A DNA stretch of 25,921 bases from an uncultured Eubacterium sp. (GCA_910579075.1 CAJTSV010000025.1:3096-29016); one strand, 5' to 3'; positions 1-8,540 are shown, counted from the stretch's first letter. Notes: generated from the letters alone by a model not told the origin. Made by a program: numbers and translations.

Positions 1-781
1 GCCGTTCTAACAGGGAAATATCGTCCTGCACGGCGGCCAGGTACATCCCCGGGCCATCAGAATCCTGGCAGAGTACGGCGGCATGTTCCATCTGCTTTTT
101 CAAATCCTGCACCACATAGCCCAGATAACACAAAAACCCCTTCATCCACGGCTGCTCCTGCAGCTGCTGCGTGCTCTGGACTGCGTAATGGGACGGCAAT
201 GACGCCAGCCATTCCATCGGCCACGGATAGCTCTGGGAAAAATCATGCAGCCGCAGCATAAAGTCTTCCAGCGCAGCATCGCTTTTTGCCGTGGAATAAC
301 GGTCTGCCAGCTTTAAAAAGCCCTCTGCTTTTTCCTCATACTGCTGCTCCATGACCTGTGCTGCGACATCCGCTTTGAGCAGCTGCAATTCTCCCGGGTC
401 TGCTATCCGAAACGACGGCTCCAGCCCGATTGTCTGGAAATAATTGCGCACGACATACAGGCAGAAGCTGTCAATCGTCGTAATCTGTGCATTATGTACC
501 AGGGCAGCCTGGCGGTGCAGCCTGGCATTGTCCGGTTCTTCTTCCATGCGCTTTTCAATTGCCTCGCTGACACGCTCGCGCATTTCCGCAGCAGCCGCTT
601 TTGTAAATGTCACAATCAGCATCCGGTCAATGTCCACCGGATGCCGGTTATCCAGCACTTTGCGCACAATGCGCTCGACCAGTACCGCTGTTTTCCCGGA
701 ACCAGCCGCAGCCGATACCAGAAGGTTCCGGTCTCTCAATTCAATAACCTGTTTTTGTTCTTCTGTCCAAGTTACGTTCAC
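1..781 (-). CDS. addA: AddA, ATP-dependent helicase/nuclease subunit A (N-terminal part, cut by window edge)
   Basis: AddA is the 3'-5' helicase and nuclease subunit of AddAB, which resects double-strand breaks for recombination in Firmicutes. Only about 260 N-terminal codons are in the window. A UvrD-type Walker A is clear (SAAAGSGKT, residues 23-31), followed by motif Ia (TFTKAAAAEM, about 59-68) and TTIDSFC, the order expected for superfamily 1 helicases. I chose the GTG at 781 because the protein then begins MNVTWTEEQ, as AddA proteins usually do, and an AGGTGGGAAGG stretch lies just upstream. An in-frame ATG at 826 would add 15 residues and cannot be excluded. It follows addB by 94 bp, and that gap contains two minimal ORFs, one of which ends on the addA start codon. 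Family assignment is firm; the start is less certain. Confidence 0.95.
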   Translation of the reverse strand, partial: MNVTWTEEQKQVIELRDRNLLVSAAAGSGKTAVLVERIVRKVLDNRHPVDIDRMLIVTFTKAAAAEMRERVSEAIEKRMEEEPDNARLHRQAALVHNAQITTIDSFCLYVVRNYFQTIGLEPSFRIADPGELQLLKADVAAQVMEQQYEEKAEGFLKLADRYSTAKSDAALEDFMLRLHDFSQSYPWPMEWLASLPSHYAVQSTQQLQEQPWMKGFLCYLGYVVQDLKKQMEHAAVLCQDSDGPGMYLAAVQDDISLLER

Positions 782-871
782 AAGCCTTCCCACCTGTCTT
801 TCTGTTCTGATTTCCCAATCCTGCATCCGCTCCGTATCATTTCAAAGCCCTTCCGCCATCTGAATACGCAT
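778..871 (-). other. Two minimal ORFs in the addB-addA gap, the second overlapping the addA start
   Basis: After the addB stop there is an AAGGAG site followed by ATG at 871, opening a 9-codon ORF (MRIQMAEGL) that stops at 842. One base later an ATG at 840 opens a 20-codon ORF whose TGA (780-778) overlaps the addA GTG start in a GTGA junction. The peptides look like nothing known. The arrangement is what translational coupling or a leader peptide would look like, but chance is a realistic alternative for ORFs this short. Confidence 0.3.
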
Positions 872-875
872 GCGA

Positions 876-3800
876 TTACTCCTTATCCTGTGAAGCATCC
901 GCACCGCTGTCTTCTTCCATTTTCTGAATCACATCTGCTGCCTGGTCAAATTTAGGCAGCCTGCGGTATGCATAGCCGCTGATTTTCTCATCAAAGCCGC
1001 ACACGCTCTGATACGGGCAGTACCCGCAGGGCGTATTTCCATCCAGCTCATATGGATTTACCGCAATCTCCCCCTGCATCATGCGCGTGCCCAGCTGCGC
1101 TATCTTCCGGCTGACATAATCGGAAATCACACGGAACTGTTCTTCTGAAGCTGCCCTGGAATTTTTACGCAGTGACCCGTCCTTATTTTCCGTCACAGGC
1201 AGGATTTTGGATGAAGACTGCATCTGGCTGTCCATGGCCCGGTAAACCTGCGGGTCTGCATTGACATATCCGTCCAGCCTGAGCTTTGCAAAAATCTGCT
1301 CGCGGATTTCTTCTTCGGATTCTTCTTCGTCAGATTCCAAAAGAGGGTCATCGATATGGTAATAAAAAATCCCCGCTGGCTTAACTGCTTTCTTTGGATA
1401 TTTGCGGCGCACAAGCTCCATTGCTGCGTTTAAGTATACGACCAGCTGAAGCTGCAGGCCATGGTAAAGCGAAACCAGCTGGAAGCTCGTATTGCCGGAT
1501 TTATAATCAATGACCTTTACATAGACCTCCCGTTCCCGTTCCCAGATATCCATCCGGTCAATCCGGCCCTTTAAGCGCATCTTTTCTTCTTCGCCCAGCT
1601 TAAAGTTCACCGCATCCAGCTCACTCACATACTGGAACGACACTTCATAATTTTCCGGCACAAACAGGCCGCTTTGAATCTGCCGCCCAAGCACTTCCAC
1701 CGTCCGGTTTAATACTTTTTCCATGCGCCGTACAAGATACAGGCTGCGCGCTCCTTCTGCAAGGGCGGTATTGCGGCAGCCTGCAATCGCAAGCTCGATG
1801 GCTTCTTTTGCAAACTGCTGCTGATGCTCCCTGGAAATATGAAACCAGTCGTCCCCGGCCTTTGCCATGCAGGCTGCATACTGTTCCAGCGCATGGTGCA
1901 GGATATTTCCAAAGTCCGCCGGTTCAAATTCATTCACCTGGCGCTTTGACAGCTGCAGGCCGTACTGCAGGAAATGTGCAAATGCACACCCGGCAAAGCG
2001 TTCCAGCCTGGTGACCGAATTTTCCAGAATGCTTCCATACAGCTGGCGGCATATCTGCGCGCCAAGCCGGGAATCCCGGTGCACGTAAAAGGCTGCCCTG
2101 ATATATTCCGAAACCCTGCCTGCCCATGCTTCCTGCTGCATATACCAGGCATAGAGCGCCTTCCACTGCGCATCTGCCTGGGCTTCCTTTGCTTTTGCAA
2201 GCCCGGATAAAAAATACTGCATGCTGCTTTCCGGCGTCACGGCAGCATCATCCCGTGGCTGGCTGGCCTGCAAATCCGGGAACAGCTTCAGCAGCGTGCC
2301 GATTAAGTAAGACCTGCGCCTTGTCTGTCCGTCCTGCCCGGTCTGGGAACAGGTCAGGTACAGCCTGTCCGACGGCTTTGTCAGGTTTAAATACAGGTAA
2401 AATTTCTGGATAAATGCCCTTTCCCGCGCCGTCGGTGCAAGCACCAGGTCAAAGCCGGCCAGTTTTTCACGCTCGTATTCCGACAAAATTCCGCTTCCGG
2501 CTTCATTTTTCGGAATAATGCCGTCATTGACGCCGACAAAAAATAGCACTTTGATATGCTCCAGCCTGGTACGCTCAATATCCCCAAACAAAACCCGGTC
2601 ATAACCGGGCGGGATAATGCCGACCCTGGCTGCTTCAAACCCGGATTCCAGAATCTGCGCAAATTCCTGCACCGGCACGCAGGCATCGCCCAGAAGCTCT
2701 GCCATTTTGTCAAACAGTTCTATGACAATGCCGTAAATCTGTTCATTTTCCTTTGCCTCTGCCAGCATTCCCTGCGACTCAAACTGCGCCTTCTGCTGTT
2801 CTATCTGCTCCTGCAGGTGCAGCCGCACAAGCAGCTCATACAAAGCCGCTGTCATTTCGCGCACCGACGCGTTTTTTTCATGAAATACCTCATGCATCGG
2901 CAGGAAACAGGCCGCAAACGCTTCACGCGCTTCGTTTAACTGTTCCAGCTCCGCTTCTTCCAGCCAGTCTGCCGGCCGCACCCAGCTGTTTTGAAAACGC
3001 TTCCAGCCATGGATGCCAAACGCAAGCAGGTAATTTTCCATCAAATCCACCGTATCAGGCTCCATGCCGCTCAGGCCGCTTTTGAAAAACCGCATGACGC
3101 TTTCATACGAATAGCCGCCCGTTTCCATTTCCAGCACGGCCCGCACAAGCTCAATGACCGGATGGAACAGGATATTTTTCTTCTGGTCAATAAAAAGCGG
3201 GATTTCAAACTGCTCAAAAATTTCTTCCGCATAATTCGCATAGGACGGCACATCCCCTGTTACAACGGCCATGTCGATATAGCGGTAATGCTCCTGCGAT
3301 GCCAGCCGGCGGATTTCGCCTGCCACATAGCGCAGCTCATTTTTGGGCTGGAACAGGCTGCATACCCGGATTTCTTCCTGCTGCCCGCGGTATTTCTGCG
3401 GACGCCTTCGAAACAGGTTCTGTTCCAGATGAAAAATAGCCGGCGCATTCCGGTACCGCTTTTCCCGGCCGTTTCCCAGCATCACCGGCGCAAGCACTTC
3501 CACGCCCTGGCGCATGGCCGTTTCCTGCAGCGACTGCATCGTCTTGCGGCTTAAATAAAACAAATCCTGAATGTCCGGCTTTCCGTACAAAGGCTCCCTG
3601 TCATCTATCGTTACCGCAGCCTGCACGCTCTCTGCAAGCACAAGCAGTTCTTCCAGGAATTCATTCTGCACAGGCGTAAATCCGGTATAGCCGTCCAGCA
3701 CCGCAACACAGCCCTTTAGCATCTCAGACTGCGGTGCCGCCTTTGCAAGCAGCGTCACGATTTCATCCGAGGTCACATACGTGCCTTCCAGAAATTCCTG

Positions 3801-4298
3801 AAAGCCGCGGTACAGCGTTAAAATATCCCCCAGCTTATACCAGAGCGCATTTTTCTGTCCGAGCCCGTCCCGCACCTGCTCCAAATCCCCGGCCGCGACA
3901 TGATACTGTGTCAGTTCCGAAAGCAGCGATTTGATTTCGCTGATATACCCGGTCTTGCGGATGCTGCCGCCAAGCAGCTGCAGGTTTTCTTCCTTTTTCA
4001 GGGCGACATTGCGCAGCACAAGGTTCTTCCCGGTTTCTTCCAGTACCGCGATATCCATCATGCCAAGGTCGTCAAATACACGGTATGCAAGCCGCTCAAA
4101 GCTGAGGACATCAATATTTAAAATCGAATGCGCGGGATGCCTGTCGATAAATTCTTTCTGTGTCTGCATTGTAAACTGCTCCGGGACCAGAAACAGAAAA
4201 TTTTTCTGCGGATGCTCCAGTGCCTGTTCAATAACGTGGCTGTAAAGCCATGCGGACTTGCCGCTTCCGGAATTTCCGGTAATAAACTGTAATGACAT
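876..4298 (-). CDS. addB: AddB, helicase-exonuclease subunit B with Fe-S nuclease domain
   Basis: AddB is the partner of AddA. It recognises Chi-like sequences and cuts the 5' strand at double-strand breaks. The 1140-residue length is normal for the family. A Walker A is at residues 8-15 (GNSGSGKS). The C-terminal RecB-type nuclease has its catalytic DYK at D931-K933. Four cysteines that would hold the 4Fe-4S staple are present: C771 just before the nuclease and C1091, C1094 and C1100 after it, so the protein looks intact. The ATG at 4298 has an AAAGGAG site upstream. No terminator is seen in the 45 bp separating it from the upstream protease gene, so it is probably transcribed from the promoter at 5098-5126. 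Confidence 0.97.
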   Translation of the reverse strand: MSLQFITGNSGSGKSAWLYSHVIEQALEHPQKNFLFLVPEQFTMQTQKEFIDRHPAHSILNIDVLSFERLAYRVFDDLGMMDIAVLEETGKNLVLRNVALKKEENLQLLGGSIRKTGYISEIKSLLSELTQYHVAAGDLEQVRDGLGQKNALWYKLGDILTLYRGFQEFLEGTYVTSDEIVTLLAKAAPQSEMLKGCVAVLDGYTGFTPVQNEFLEELLVLAESVQAAVTIDDREPLYGKPDIQDLFYLSRKTMQSLQETAMRQGVEVLAPVMLGNGREKRYRNAPAIFHLEQNLFRRRPQKYRGQQEEIRVCSLFQPKNELRYVAGEIRRLASQEHYRYIDMAVVTGDVPSYANYAEEIFEQFEIPLFIDQKKNILFHPVIELVRAVLEMETGGYSYESVMRFFKSGLSGMEPDTVDLMENYLLAFGIHGWKRFQNSWVRPADWLEEAELEQLNEAREAFAACFLPMHEVFHEKNASVREMTAALYELLVRLHLQEQIEQQKAQFESQGMLAEAKENEQIYGIVIELFDKMAELLGDACVPVQEFAQILESGFEAARVGIIPPGYDRVLFGDIERTRLEHIKVLFFVGVNDGIIPKNEAGSGILSEYEREKLAGFDLVLAPTARERAFIQKFYLYLNLTKPSDRLYLTCSQTGQDGQTRRRSYLIGTLLKLFPDLQASQPRDDAAVTPESSMQYFLSGLAKAKEAQADAQWKALYAWYMQQEAWAGRVSEYIRAAFYVHRDSRLGAQICRQLYGSILENSVTRLERFAGCAFAHFLQYGLQLSKRQVNEFEPADFGNILHHALEQYAACMAKAGDDWFHISREHQQQFAKEAIELAIAGCRNTALAEGARSLYLVRRMEKVLNRTVEVLGRQIQSGLFVPENYEVSFQYVSELDAVNFKLGEEEKMRLKGRIDRMDIWEREREVYVKVIDYKSGNTSFQLVSLYHGLQLQLVVYLNAAMELVRRKYPKKAVKPAGIFYYHIDDPLLESDEEESEEEIREQIFAKLRLDGYVNADPQVYRAMDSQMQSSSKILPVTENKDGSLRKNSRAASEEQFRVISDYVSRKIAQLGTRMMQGEIAVNPYELDGNTPCGYCPYQSVCGFDEKISGYAYRRLPKFDQAADVIQKMEEDSGADASQDKE

Positions 4299-4343
4299 GA
4301 ATCATTCTCCTTTTGTGTCAGTAACAGCAGGATTCGCAGCCCT

Positions 4344-4802
4344 TTATGCAGACCCGGCCAGTATATGCAGCCGTCCGGCGGAATCCTCAATTCTAAGATT
4401 TCGTACAATGCTTTCACCATCCGGGACAGTAATATTCAGCTTGTAATTTTTATCATCAATTTCATATATCAGCCCGCAAAACATCGTAGCACTTAATATC
4501 AGCTGGAACGGAACATCCCGTAAATCCTTGCATGCTATCATATATATATCTGGAAATATTAATTCACCGACTACAACATTTTGAAGTCTGTACAGGCTGC
4601 CCTTAGCTTCTCCCCCAAAGCCTCCAAAAGAAATATCTTTTTTTACAAGCTTTCCTCCAATCAGGCTGAGAATATCTTCTTCATCCGTCCATATCGGAAA
4701 AACTGCTCCTGTATCTAACAAAGCCTCAAAATTATGCCATGATTTTAATTCTGCAATCGGCCTTTGATATTTTTTATTTATATTTAGTGTAAACTGCTTC
4801 AT
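4344..4802 (-). CDS. Retropepsin-like aspartic protease (152 aa)
   Basis: This is a small single-domain protein with the hallmarks of a retroviral-type aspartic protease. They are a catalytic D-T-G-A at residues 30-33 preceded by hydrophobic residues (EALLDTGA), a glycine-rich flap-like segment at about 58-68 (SFGGFGGEAKG), and a late hydrophobic stretch at about 98-108 (VPFQLILSATMF) where the family usually has its psi-loop. Retropepsins work as homodimers with one Asp from each chain, and the length fits that. No signal peptide or membrane segment is visible, so it should be cytosolic. It overlaps the upstream 80-residue gene by ATGA, implying translational coupling. The substrate is unknown. 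The pair looks more A+T-rich than addB and prfA on either side, which may mean it was acquired. Confidence 0.72.
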   Translation of the reverse strand: MKQFTLNINKKYQRPIAELKSWHNFEALLDTGAVFPIWTDEEDILSLIGGKLVKKDISFGGFGGEAKGSLYRLQNVVVGELIFPDIYMIACKDLRDVPFQLILSATMFCGLIYEIDDKNYKLNITVPDGESIVRNLRIEDSAGRLHILAGSA

Positions 4803-5041
4803 CCAAAATACCCCGCTGCACCCAATTGAAAAATATGCTCGGGTGTTGTATATCTGCCTAAGATTTTTCCATTCGTCTGTATCTGCATCCGCGTCAGCTC
4901 GCTTTTTGACTTATCTGTATATTTTACAACCGCAGATTTTATCGTAGCATCATTATCCGGCTCATACTCCGTTTCCACAAGCCCTACCCACTGGTCCGGG
5001 TACTTTTTTTGAATTTCTTCCCAGCTCATCCGTTCATTCAT
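4799..5041 (-). CDS. Small protein of unknown function paired with the retropepsin (80 aa)
   Basis: I do not recognise a characterised family. The protein starts MNERMSWEEIQKKYPDQWVG and continues with acidic and mixed polar sequence; there is no membrane segment or cysteine. The N-terminal 'EEIQ-KYP-QWV' pattern resembles small proteins I recall being encoded next to aspartic protease genes in other bacteria, cyanobacteria included, but I could not check this. A longer reading frame begins at 5077. I chose the ATG at 5041 because AGGAGG sits 8 bases before it, whereas the 5077 start has no such site. The stop overlaps the protease start (ATGA), and a promoter lies 57 bp upstream, so the two genes form a coupled unit. 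A substrate, inhibitor or adaptor of the protease are all possible. Confidence 0.75.
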   Translation of the reverse strand: MNERMSWEEIQKKYPDQWVGLVETEYEPDNDATIKSAVVKYTDKSKSELTRMQIQTNGKILGRYTTPEHIFQLGAAGYFG

Positions 5042-5097
5042 TTCATCACCCTCCTGATACATTTTCTGCCCTGGCATTCTGCTGTCTGGTTAGGGCC

Positions 5098-5126
5098 ATT
5101 ATAACGGTATCTGCGGTGCCTTTCAA
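5098..5126 (-). promoter_or_regulatory. Sigma-A-type promoter for the orf80-retropepsin(-addBA) unit
   Basis: On the minus strand the -35 box TTGAAA (5126-5121) and the -10 box TATAAT (5103-5098) are separated by exactly 17 bp. This is one of the closest matches to consensus in the window. The predicted start lies near 5091, about 50 bp before the orf80 ATG. Confidence 0.8.
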
Positions 5127-5167
5127 GGTAATATTTCGCAAATGTTTCGCATCAAACAGAAATGATG

Positions 5168-5200
5168 CAAAAAAGCTGCCGCTTTCTTCCTGCGGCAGCT
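5168..5200 (-). terminator. Intrinsic terminator after prfA
   Basis: GCTGCCGC (5175-5182) pairs with GCGGCAGC (5192-5199), with one further A-T pair outside and a 9-base loop. On the minus strand it is followed by six T. It lies 56 bp downstream of the prfA stop and closes the prmC-prfA transcript just before the next promoter. Confidence 0.85.
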
Positions 5201-5255
5201 CTTTTTATGCGCTTTTTATGACGAATTTCCCTGCCAGCTGCATATCCAGGTGGCA

Positions 5256-6329
5256 TTATTCCTCATTCAGCTTTCCAAGCCGGATAGCCTGGTCGGCTGC
5301 GATGCAGGCGTCAATAATTTCCTGGATATCCCCGTTCATGATTTTATCCAGCTTATACAGCGTCAGGTTAATCCGGTGGTCGGTTACGCGTCCCTGCGGG
5401 AAATTATAGGTGCGGATTTTCTCCGAGCGGTCGCCTGTTCCAATCTGGCTGCGGCGCGCCTGGGATTCTGCATCCTGCTGTTTCTGGAGCTCTAAGTCAT
5501 ACAGCTTTGCACGCAGCAGCGCAAACGCTTTTTCTTTATTCTGAAGCTGCGATTTCTCTGTCTGGCTGTATATAACAATTCCCGTCGGATAATGGGTCAG
5601 GCGCACGGCCGAATCGGTCGTATTGACACACTGCCCGCCGTTGCCGGATGCACGCATGACATCGATGCGGATATCCTTTTCATCAATCTGCACGTCGACT
5701 TCTTCTGCTTCCGGCATAACCGCCACGGTAATCGTAGACGTATGGATGCGCCCCTGGGATTCCGTTTCCGGCACGCGCTGCACGCGGTGGACGCCTGATT
5801 CGAATTTCAGCCTGGAATACGCACCCTGCCCGGTTACCATAAAATTGACGGACTTCATGCCGCCGATGCCGATTTCTTCCATTTCCAGCGTTTCGATTTT
5901 CCAGCGGCAGCTTTCCGCGTAATGGACATACATGCGGTAAATTTCCGCCGCAAACAGTGCCGCTTCGTCTCCGCCCGCGCCTGCACGGATTTCCACAATC
6001 ACATTTTTCTCGTCATTCGGGTCTTTTGGAAGCAGCAGTATTTTCAGCCTGTTTTCCAGTTCCGTTACTTTTGCTTTTGATTCATTTAATTCTTCCTTGG
6101 CCAGCTCGCGCAGCTCGTCGTCTGATTCTTCGTCCAGCATCACAAGGCTGTCCTCGATACTCTGCTTTGCCTTTTTATATTCCCCGTAGGTCTCCACAAT
6201 GGGTGCAAGGCTGCTCTGTTCCTTCATCAGGCTGCGGAAGCGTCCCGCATCATTGGCCACATCCGGCTCACTGAGCTGGTTCATTACTTCCTCATAATGG
6301 AGCAGCAAATCCTCTAACTTATCAAACAT
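5256..6329 (-). CDS. prfA: Peptide chain release factor 1
   Basis: RF1 reads UAA and UAG stop codons and triggers peptide release on the ribosome. The 357-residue protein has the catalytic GGQ at 231-233 inside GNGGQCVNTTDSAVRLTH. The stop-codon recognition tripeptide of the PxT type is present as P187-E188-T189 in HRVQRVPETESQGRIHTS; an RF2 would carry SPF here. Its length and N-terminal helical domain are normal. The ATG at 6329 has TTTGGAGGAAGAAC before it. It follows prmC by 46 bp. PrmC methylates the GGQ glutamine, so enzyme and substrate are co-transcribed, an arrangement common in bacteria. Confidence 0.97.
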   Translation of the reverse strand: MFDKLEDLLLHYEEVMNQLSEPDVANDAGRFRSLMKEQSSLAPIVETYGEYKKAKQSIEDSLVMLDEESDDELRELAKEELNESKAKVTELENRLKILLLPKDPNDEKNVIVEIRAGAGGDEAALFAAEIYRMYVHYAESCRWKIETLEMEEIGIGGMKSVNFMVTGQGAYSRLKFESGVHRVQRVPETESQGRIHTSTITVAVMPEAEEVDVQIDEKDIRIDVMRASGNGGQCVNTTDSAVRLTHYPTGIVIYSQTEKSQLQNKEKAFALLRAKLYDLELQKQQDAESQARRSQIGTGDRSEKIRTYNFPQGRVTDHRINLTLYKLDKIMNGDIQEIIDACIAADQAIRLGKLNEE

Positions 6330-6375
6330 GTTCTTCCTCCAAACTCATGCTGCAAAAAGCATTGTTAAGGCACGC

Positions 6376-7203
6376 CTAAATACGCCCCTTTACTACCCTT
6401 TCATGGCGTGCCAGGTCTTTAATGACAGACACTTCCCGGTAACCGGCTGCGCACATCATATTTGTCACGGCCGGGCCCTGGTCATACCCGATTTCCAGGT
6501 ACAGATAGCCGTCCTTATTCAGATAGTCTCCGCTCTTTGCAACAATCTGGCGGTAAAAGTCCAGACCGTCTTCCCCGCCGTCCAGGGCGCCTGCCGGTTC
6601 AAAGTCCCGCACTTCCGGCATCAGGTTTAACATATCCGCCTGTGCGATATAAGGCGGATTTGATACAATCAGGTCATAACGGCCGGTAATATTTTCATAC
6701 AGATTGCTCCGTACCCATTCGATATCTGCTTCATGCAGCTTCCCATTTTCTTTTGCAACCAAAAGTGCCTGCTTGGAGATATCGCTTCCTGTGGCCGTCA
6801 TGCCAGGGGCATTTTTCATAATGCTGATTACAATGCAGCCAGAACCGGTGCCAAGGTCTAACACCTTCATGCCCGGCTGGCATATTTTCAGTGCTTCTTC
6901 CACCAGTGTTTCCGTGTCCTGCCGCGGAATCAGCACATTCGAATTAACTTTAAAATTTAATCCCATAAATTCCTGCTCGCCTGTAATGTACTGCAGCGGA
7001 ATCCGCTCTGCGCGCTTTTTTACGGCAATCTCATACTCTGACTGCTGCTCAAGCGTCAGTGCTTCTTCCATATGGGAATAATAAAAGGTACGGTTGATTC
7101 TGCACACGGTTTCCAAGAGCAGCCACGCATCCAGCTTTGCTTCCGCAACGCCTGCCTGGGCCAGTACTGTGCTTCCCCACTCCGTCGCCTCGCGATATAT
7201 CAT
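6376..7203 (-). CDS. prmC: Release factor glutamine N5-methyltransferase
   Basis: PrmC (HemK) transfers a methyl group from S-adenosylmethionine to the glutamine of the GGQ motif of RF1 and RF2. An N-terminal helical domain is followed by LIPRQDTE (about 91-98), the SAM-binding GTGSG (118-122) and the catalytic NPPY (182-185) in SNPPYIAQADM. I set the start at the ATG at 7203, giving 275 residues, because AAAGGAGGG lies directly upstream; an in-frame start at 7227 lacks such a site. It sits between the DUF1385 gene and prfA, all co-directional with short gaps. Confidence 0.95.
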   Translation of the reverse strand: MIYREATEWGSTVLAQAGVAEAKLDAWLLLETVCRINRTFYYSHMEEALTLEQQSEYEIAVKKRAERIPLQYITGEQEFMGLNFKVNSNVLIPRQDTETLVEEALKICQPGMKVLDLGTGSGCIVISIMKNAPGMTATGSDISKQALLVAKENGKLHEADIEWVRSNLYENITGRYDLIVSNPPYIAQADMLNLMPEVRDFEPAGALDGGEDGLDFYRQIVAKSGDYLNKDGYLYLEIGYDQGPAVTNMMCAAGYREVSVIKDLARHERVVKGRI

Positions 7204-7245
7204 GCAATCCCTCCTTTGCCGGGGCAAATGCAGGAATTTTTCCTG

Positions 7246-8175
7246 TCATGATTCCCAATGTTCCTTTCTGTATGCTTTCCAGTCAAACACCGCTTCCACG
7301 GACGCAATCCCGACTTCAATCATGGCATCATCCGGTTCCCTTGTCGTCAGCTTCTGCAGGGCAAGGCCCGGCCTGCTGAAAAAGCTGGCAAGCGCGTTAT
7401 CGCTCCTTCCTGCCAGGCGGATGCATTCATAGGCACATCCTGCAATGACCGGCACGAGCACCAGCCTGATTACAATCCGCATCAGGCCTGAGCTGGTACG
7501 GATAAACAGAAAGAAAATAATACTGATGCAGACCACCAGAAACAAAAAACTCGTCCCGCAGCGCCTGTGCAGCCTGGAGCTTTTCCTGACATTTTCCACA
7601 TTCAGTTCCAGTCCATGTTCAATGCAGTTGATGCATTTATGCTCTGCCCCATGATACATAAACACTCTCTGGATATCTTCCATGCGCGAAATCAGAAGAA
7701 TGTATGTAAAAAAAACCGCCATGCGAAGGCATCCTTCCAAAACAGCCCGCACAGCCTGGGACGGAATCCATCTTTCCAGCAAGGCAGAGATGGCATACGG
7801 AATCAGCATAAAAATCACGACAGCCGCCGCAATGGAAGCTGCCATCATCATCCAGATAAACGCTTTCTCCTTCGCATCCGGCTCCCGCAGGCCGGCGCTT
7901 TCCCGGCTGCTGCCTTCCGCTTCTTTTTCTTCTTCCTCAAAAAAAGATGCCGAATACATCAGCGATTTCATCCCAAGCACCATGGAATCCCCAAAATTCA
8001 GGACACCCCTGACAAACGGAACCTTTTTGAATGCTCCGTCCAGAATGCCCCTGTATTCCTTTGTATCTACAGCAATGCTCCCGTCAGGCGTGCGCACGGC
8101 AACTGCATACCGCGTGCCGTTTTTCATCATAACGCCTTCCATCACTGCCTGTCCGCCAATTCCAGAATATTTCAT
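7246..8175 (-). CDS. DUF1385 family membrane protein (YqhQ-like)
   Basis: This is an integral membrane protein of the DUF1385 family; the biochemical role is not established. The N-terminus carries the conserved GGQAVMEGVMM (about residues 7-17). The centre has the family signature YHGAEHKCINCIEHG, then VENVRKSSRLHRRCGTSFLFLV. Hydrophobic segments fit roughly four transmembrane helices: around 108-132, 145-165, 205-225 and 232-250. A short charged stretch rich in Glu and Ser precedes the first. The 309-residue length is normal. GAGGG lies before the ATG at 8175. The gene sits between rpmE and prmC, an order I recall as common in clostridia. I see no convincing promoter in the short space after the rpmE terminator, so it may depend on read-through or a weak promoter. 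Confidence 0.9.
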   Translation of the reverse strand: MKYSGIGGQAVMEGVMMKNGTRYAVAVRTPDGSIAVDTKEYRGILDGAFKKVPFVRGVLNFGDSMVLGMKSLMYSASFFEEEEKEAEGSSRESAGLREPDAKEKAFIWMMMAASIAAAVVIFMLIPYAISALLERWIPSQAVRAVLEGCLRMAVFFTYILLISRMEDIQRVFMYHGAEHKCINCIEHGLELNVENVRKSSRLHRRCGTSFLFLVVCISIIFFLFIRTSSGLMRIVIRLVLVPVIAGCAYECIRLAGRSDNALASFFSRPGLALQKLTTREPDDAMIEVGIASVEAVFDWKAYRKEHWES

Positions 8176-8220
8176 GCAGCACCCTCAAATCAGAAAAACT
8201 TTTGCATTCTGTGATATAGT

Positions 8221-8252
8221 AACAAAAAGGCTGAGATTCCATAACCTCAGCC
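8221..8252 (-). terminator. Intrinsic terminator after rpmE
   Basis: GGCTGAG (8229-8235) pairs with CTCAGCC (8246-8252). On the minus strand the stem is followed by TTTTTG. It lies 22 bp past the rpmE stop and separates rpmE from the DUF1385-prmC-prfA genes. Confidence 0.8.
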
Positions 8253-8273
8253 CTGCCTGCCTCATTGTGTGTT

Positions 8274-8474
8274 CTATTTCATGCCATATTTCTTATTGAA
8301 CTGCTCAATACGCCCGCGTGCCTGGCTTGCCTTCTGCTGGCCAGTGTAGAACGGATGACATTTGGAACAAATTTCAACGTGAAGCTCTTTTTTTGTTGAA
8401 CCTGTCACGAATGTGTTTCCACAGTTACATGTAACAGCTGCCTGAAAGTATTCCGGCTGAATGTCAGTTTTCAT
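8274..8474 (-). CDS. rpmE: 50S ribosomal protein L31, zinc-binding type
   Basis: L31 is a small protein of the large ribosomal subunit that bridges to the 30S head. The 66-residue product starts MKTDIQPEYFQA and has all four zinc-ligand cysteines (C16, C18, C36, C39 in CNC and CSKC), so it is the zinc-containing form and not the Zur-controlled zinc-free paralogue. The frame is open up to 8519, but GAGGTGA directly before the ATG at 8474 and the family's usual N-terminus fix the start. It has its own promoter and terminator and lies downstream of rho. Confidence 0.97.
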   Translation of the reverse strand: MKTDIQPEYFQAAVTCNCGNTFVTGSTKKELHVEICSKCHPFYTGQQKASQARGRIEQFNKKYGMK

Positions 8475-8540
8475 TATTTTCACCTCGCATGCATCTAAAT
8501 CATAATTGCGTAATCTCACTCAAAAATTAACAGCGATATT

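Noticed and set aside
494..955. Plus-strand frames at the left edge
   Set aside because: They are antisense to addA and the end of addB, and the minus-strand helicase motifs are unmistakable.
8176..8228. A promoter for the DUF1385 gene just after the rpmE terminator
   Set aside because: A TACTAT-like -10 is present, but its matching -35 would fall inside the terminator stem and is poor, so I did not list it.
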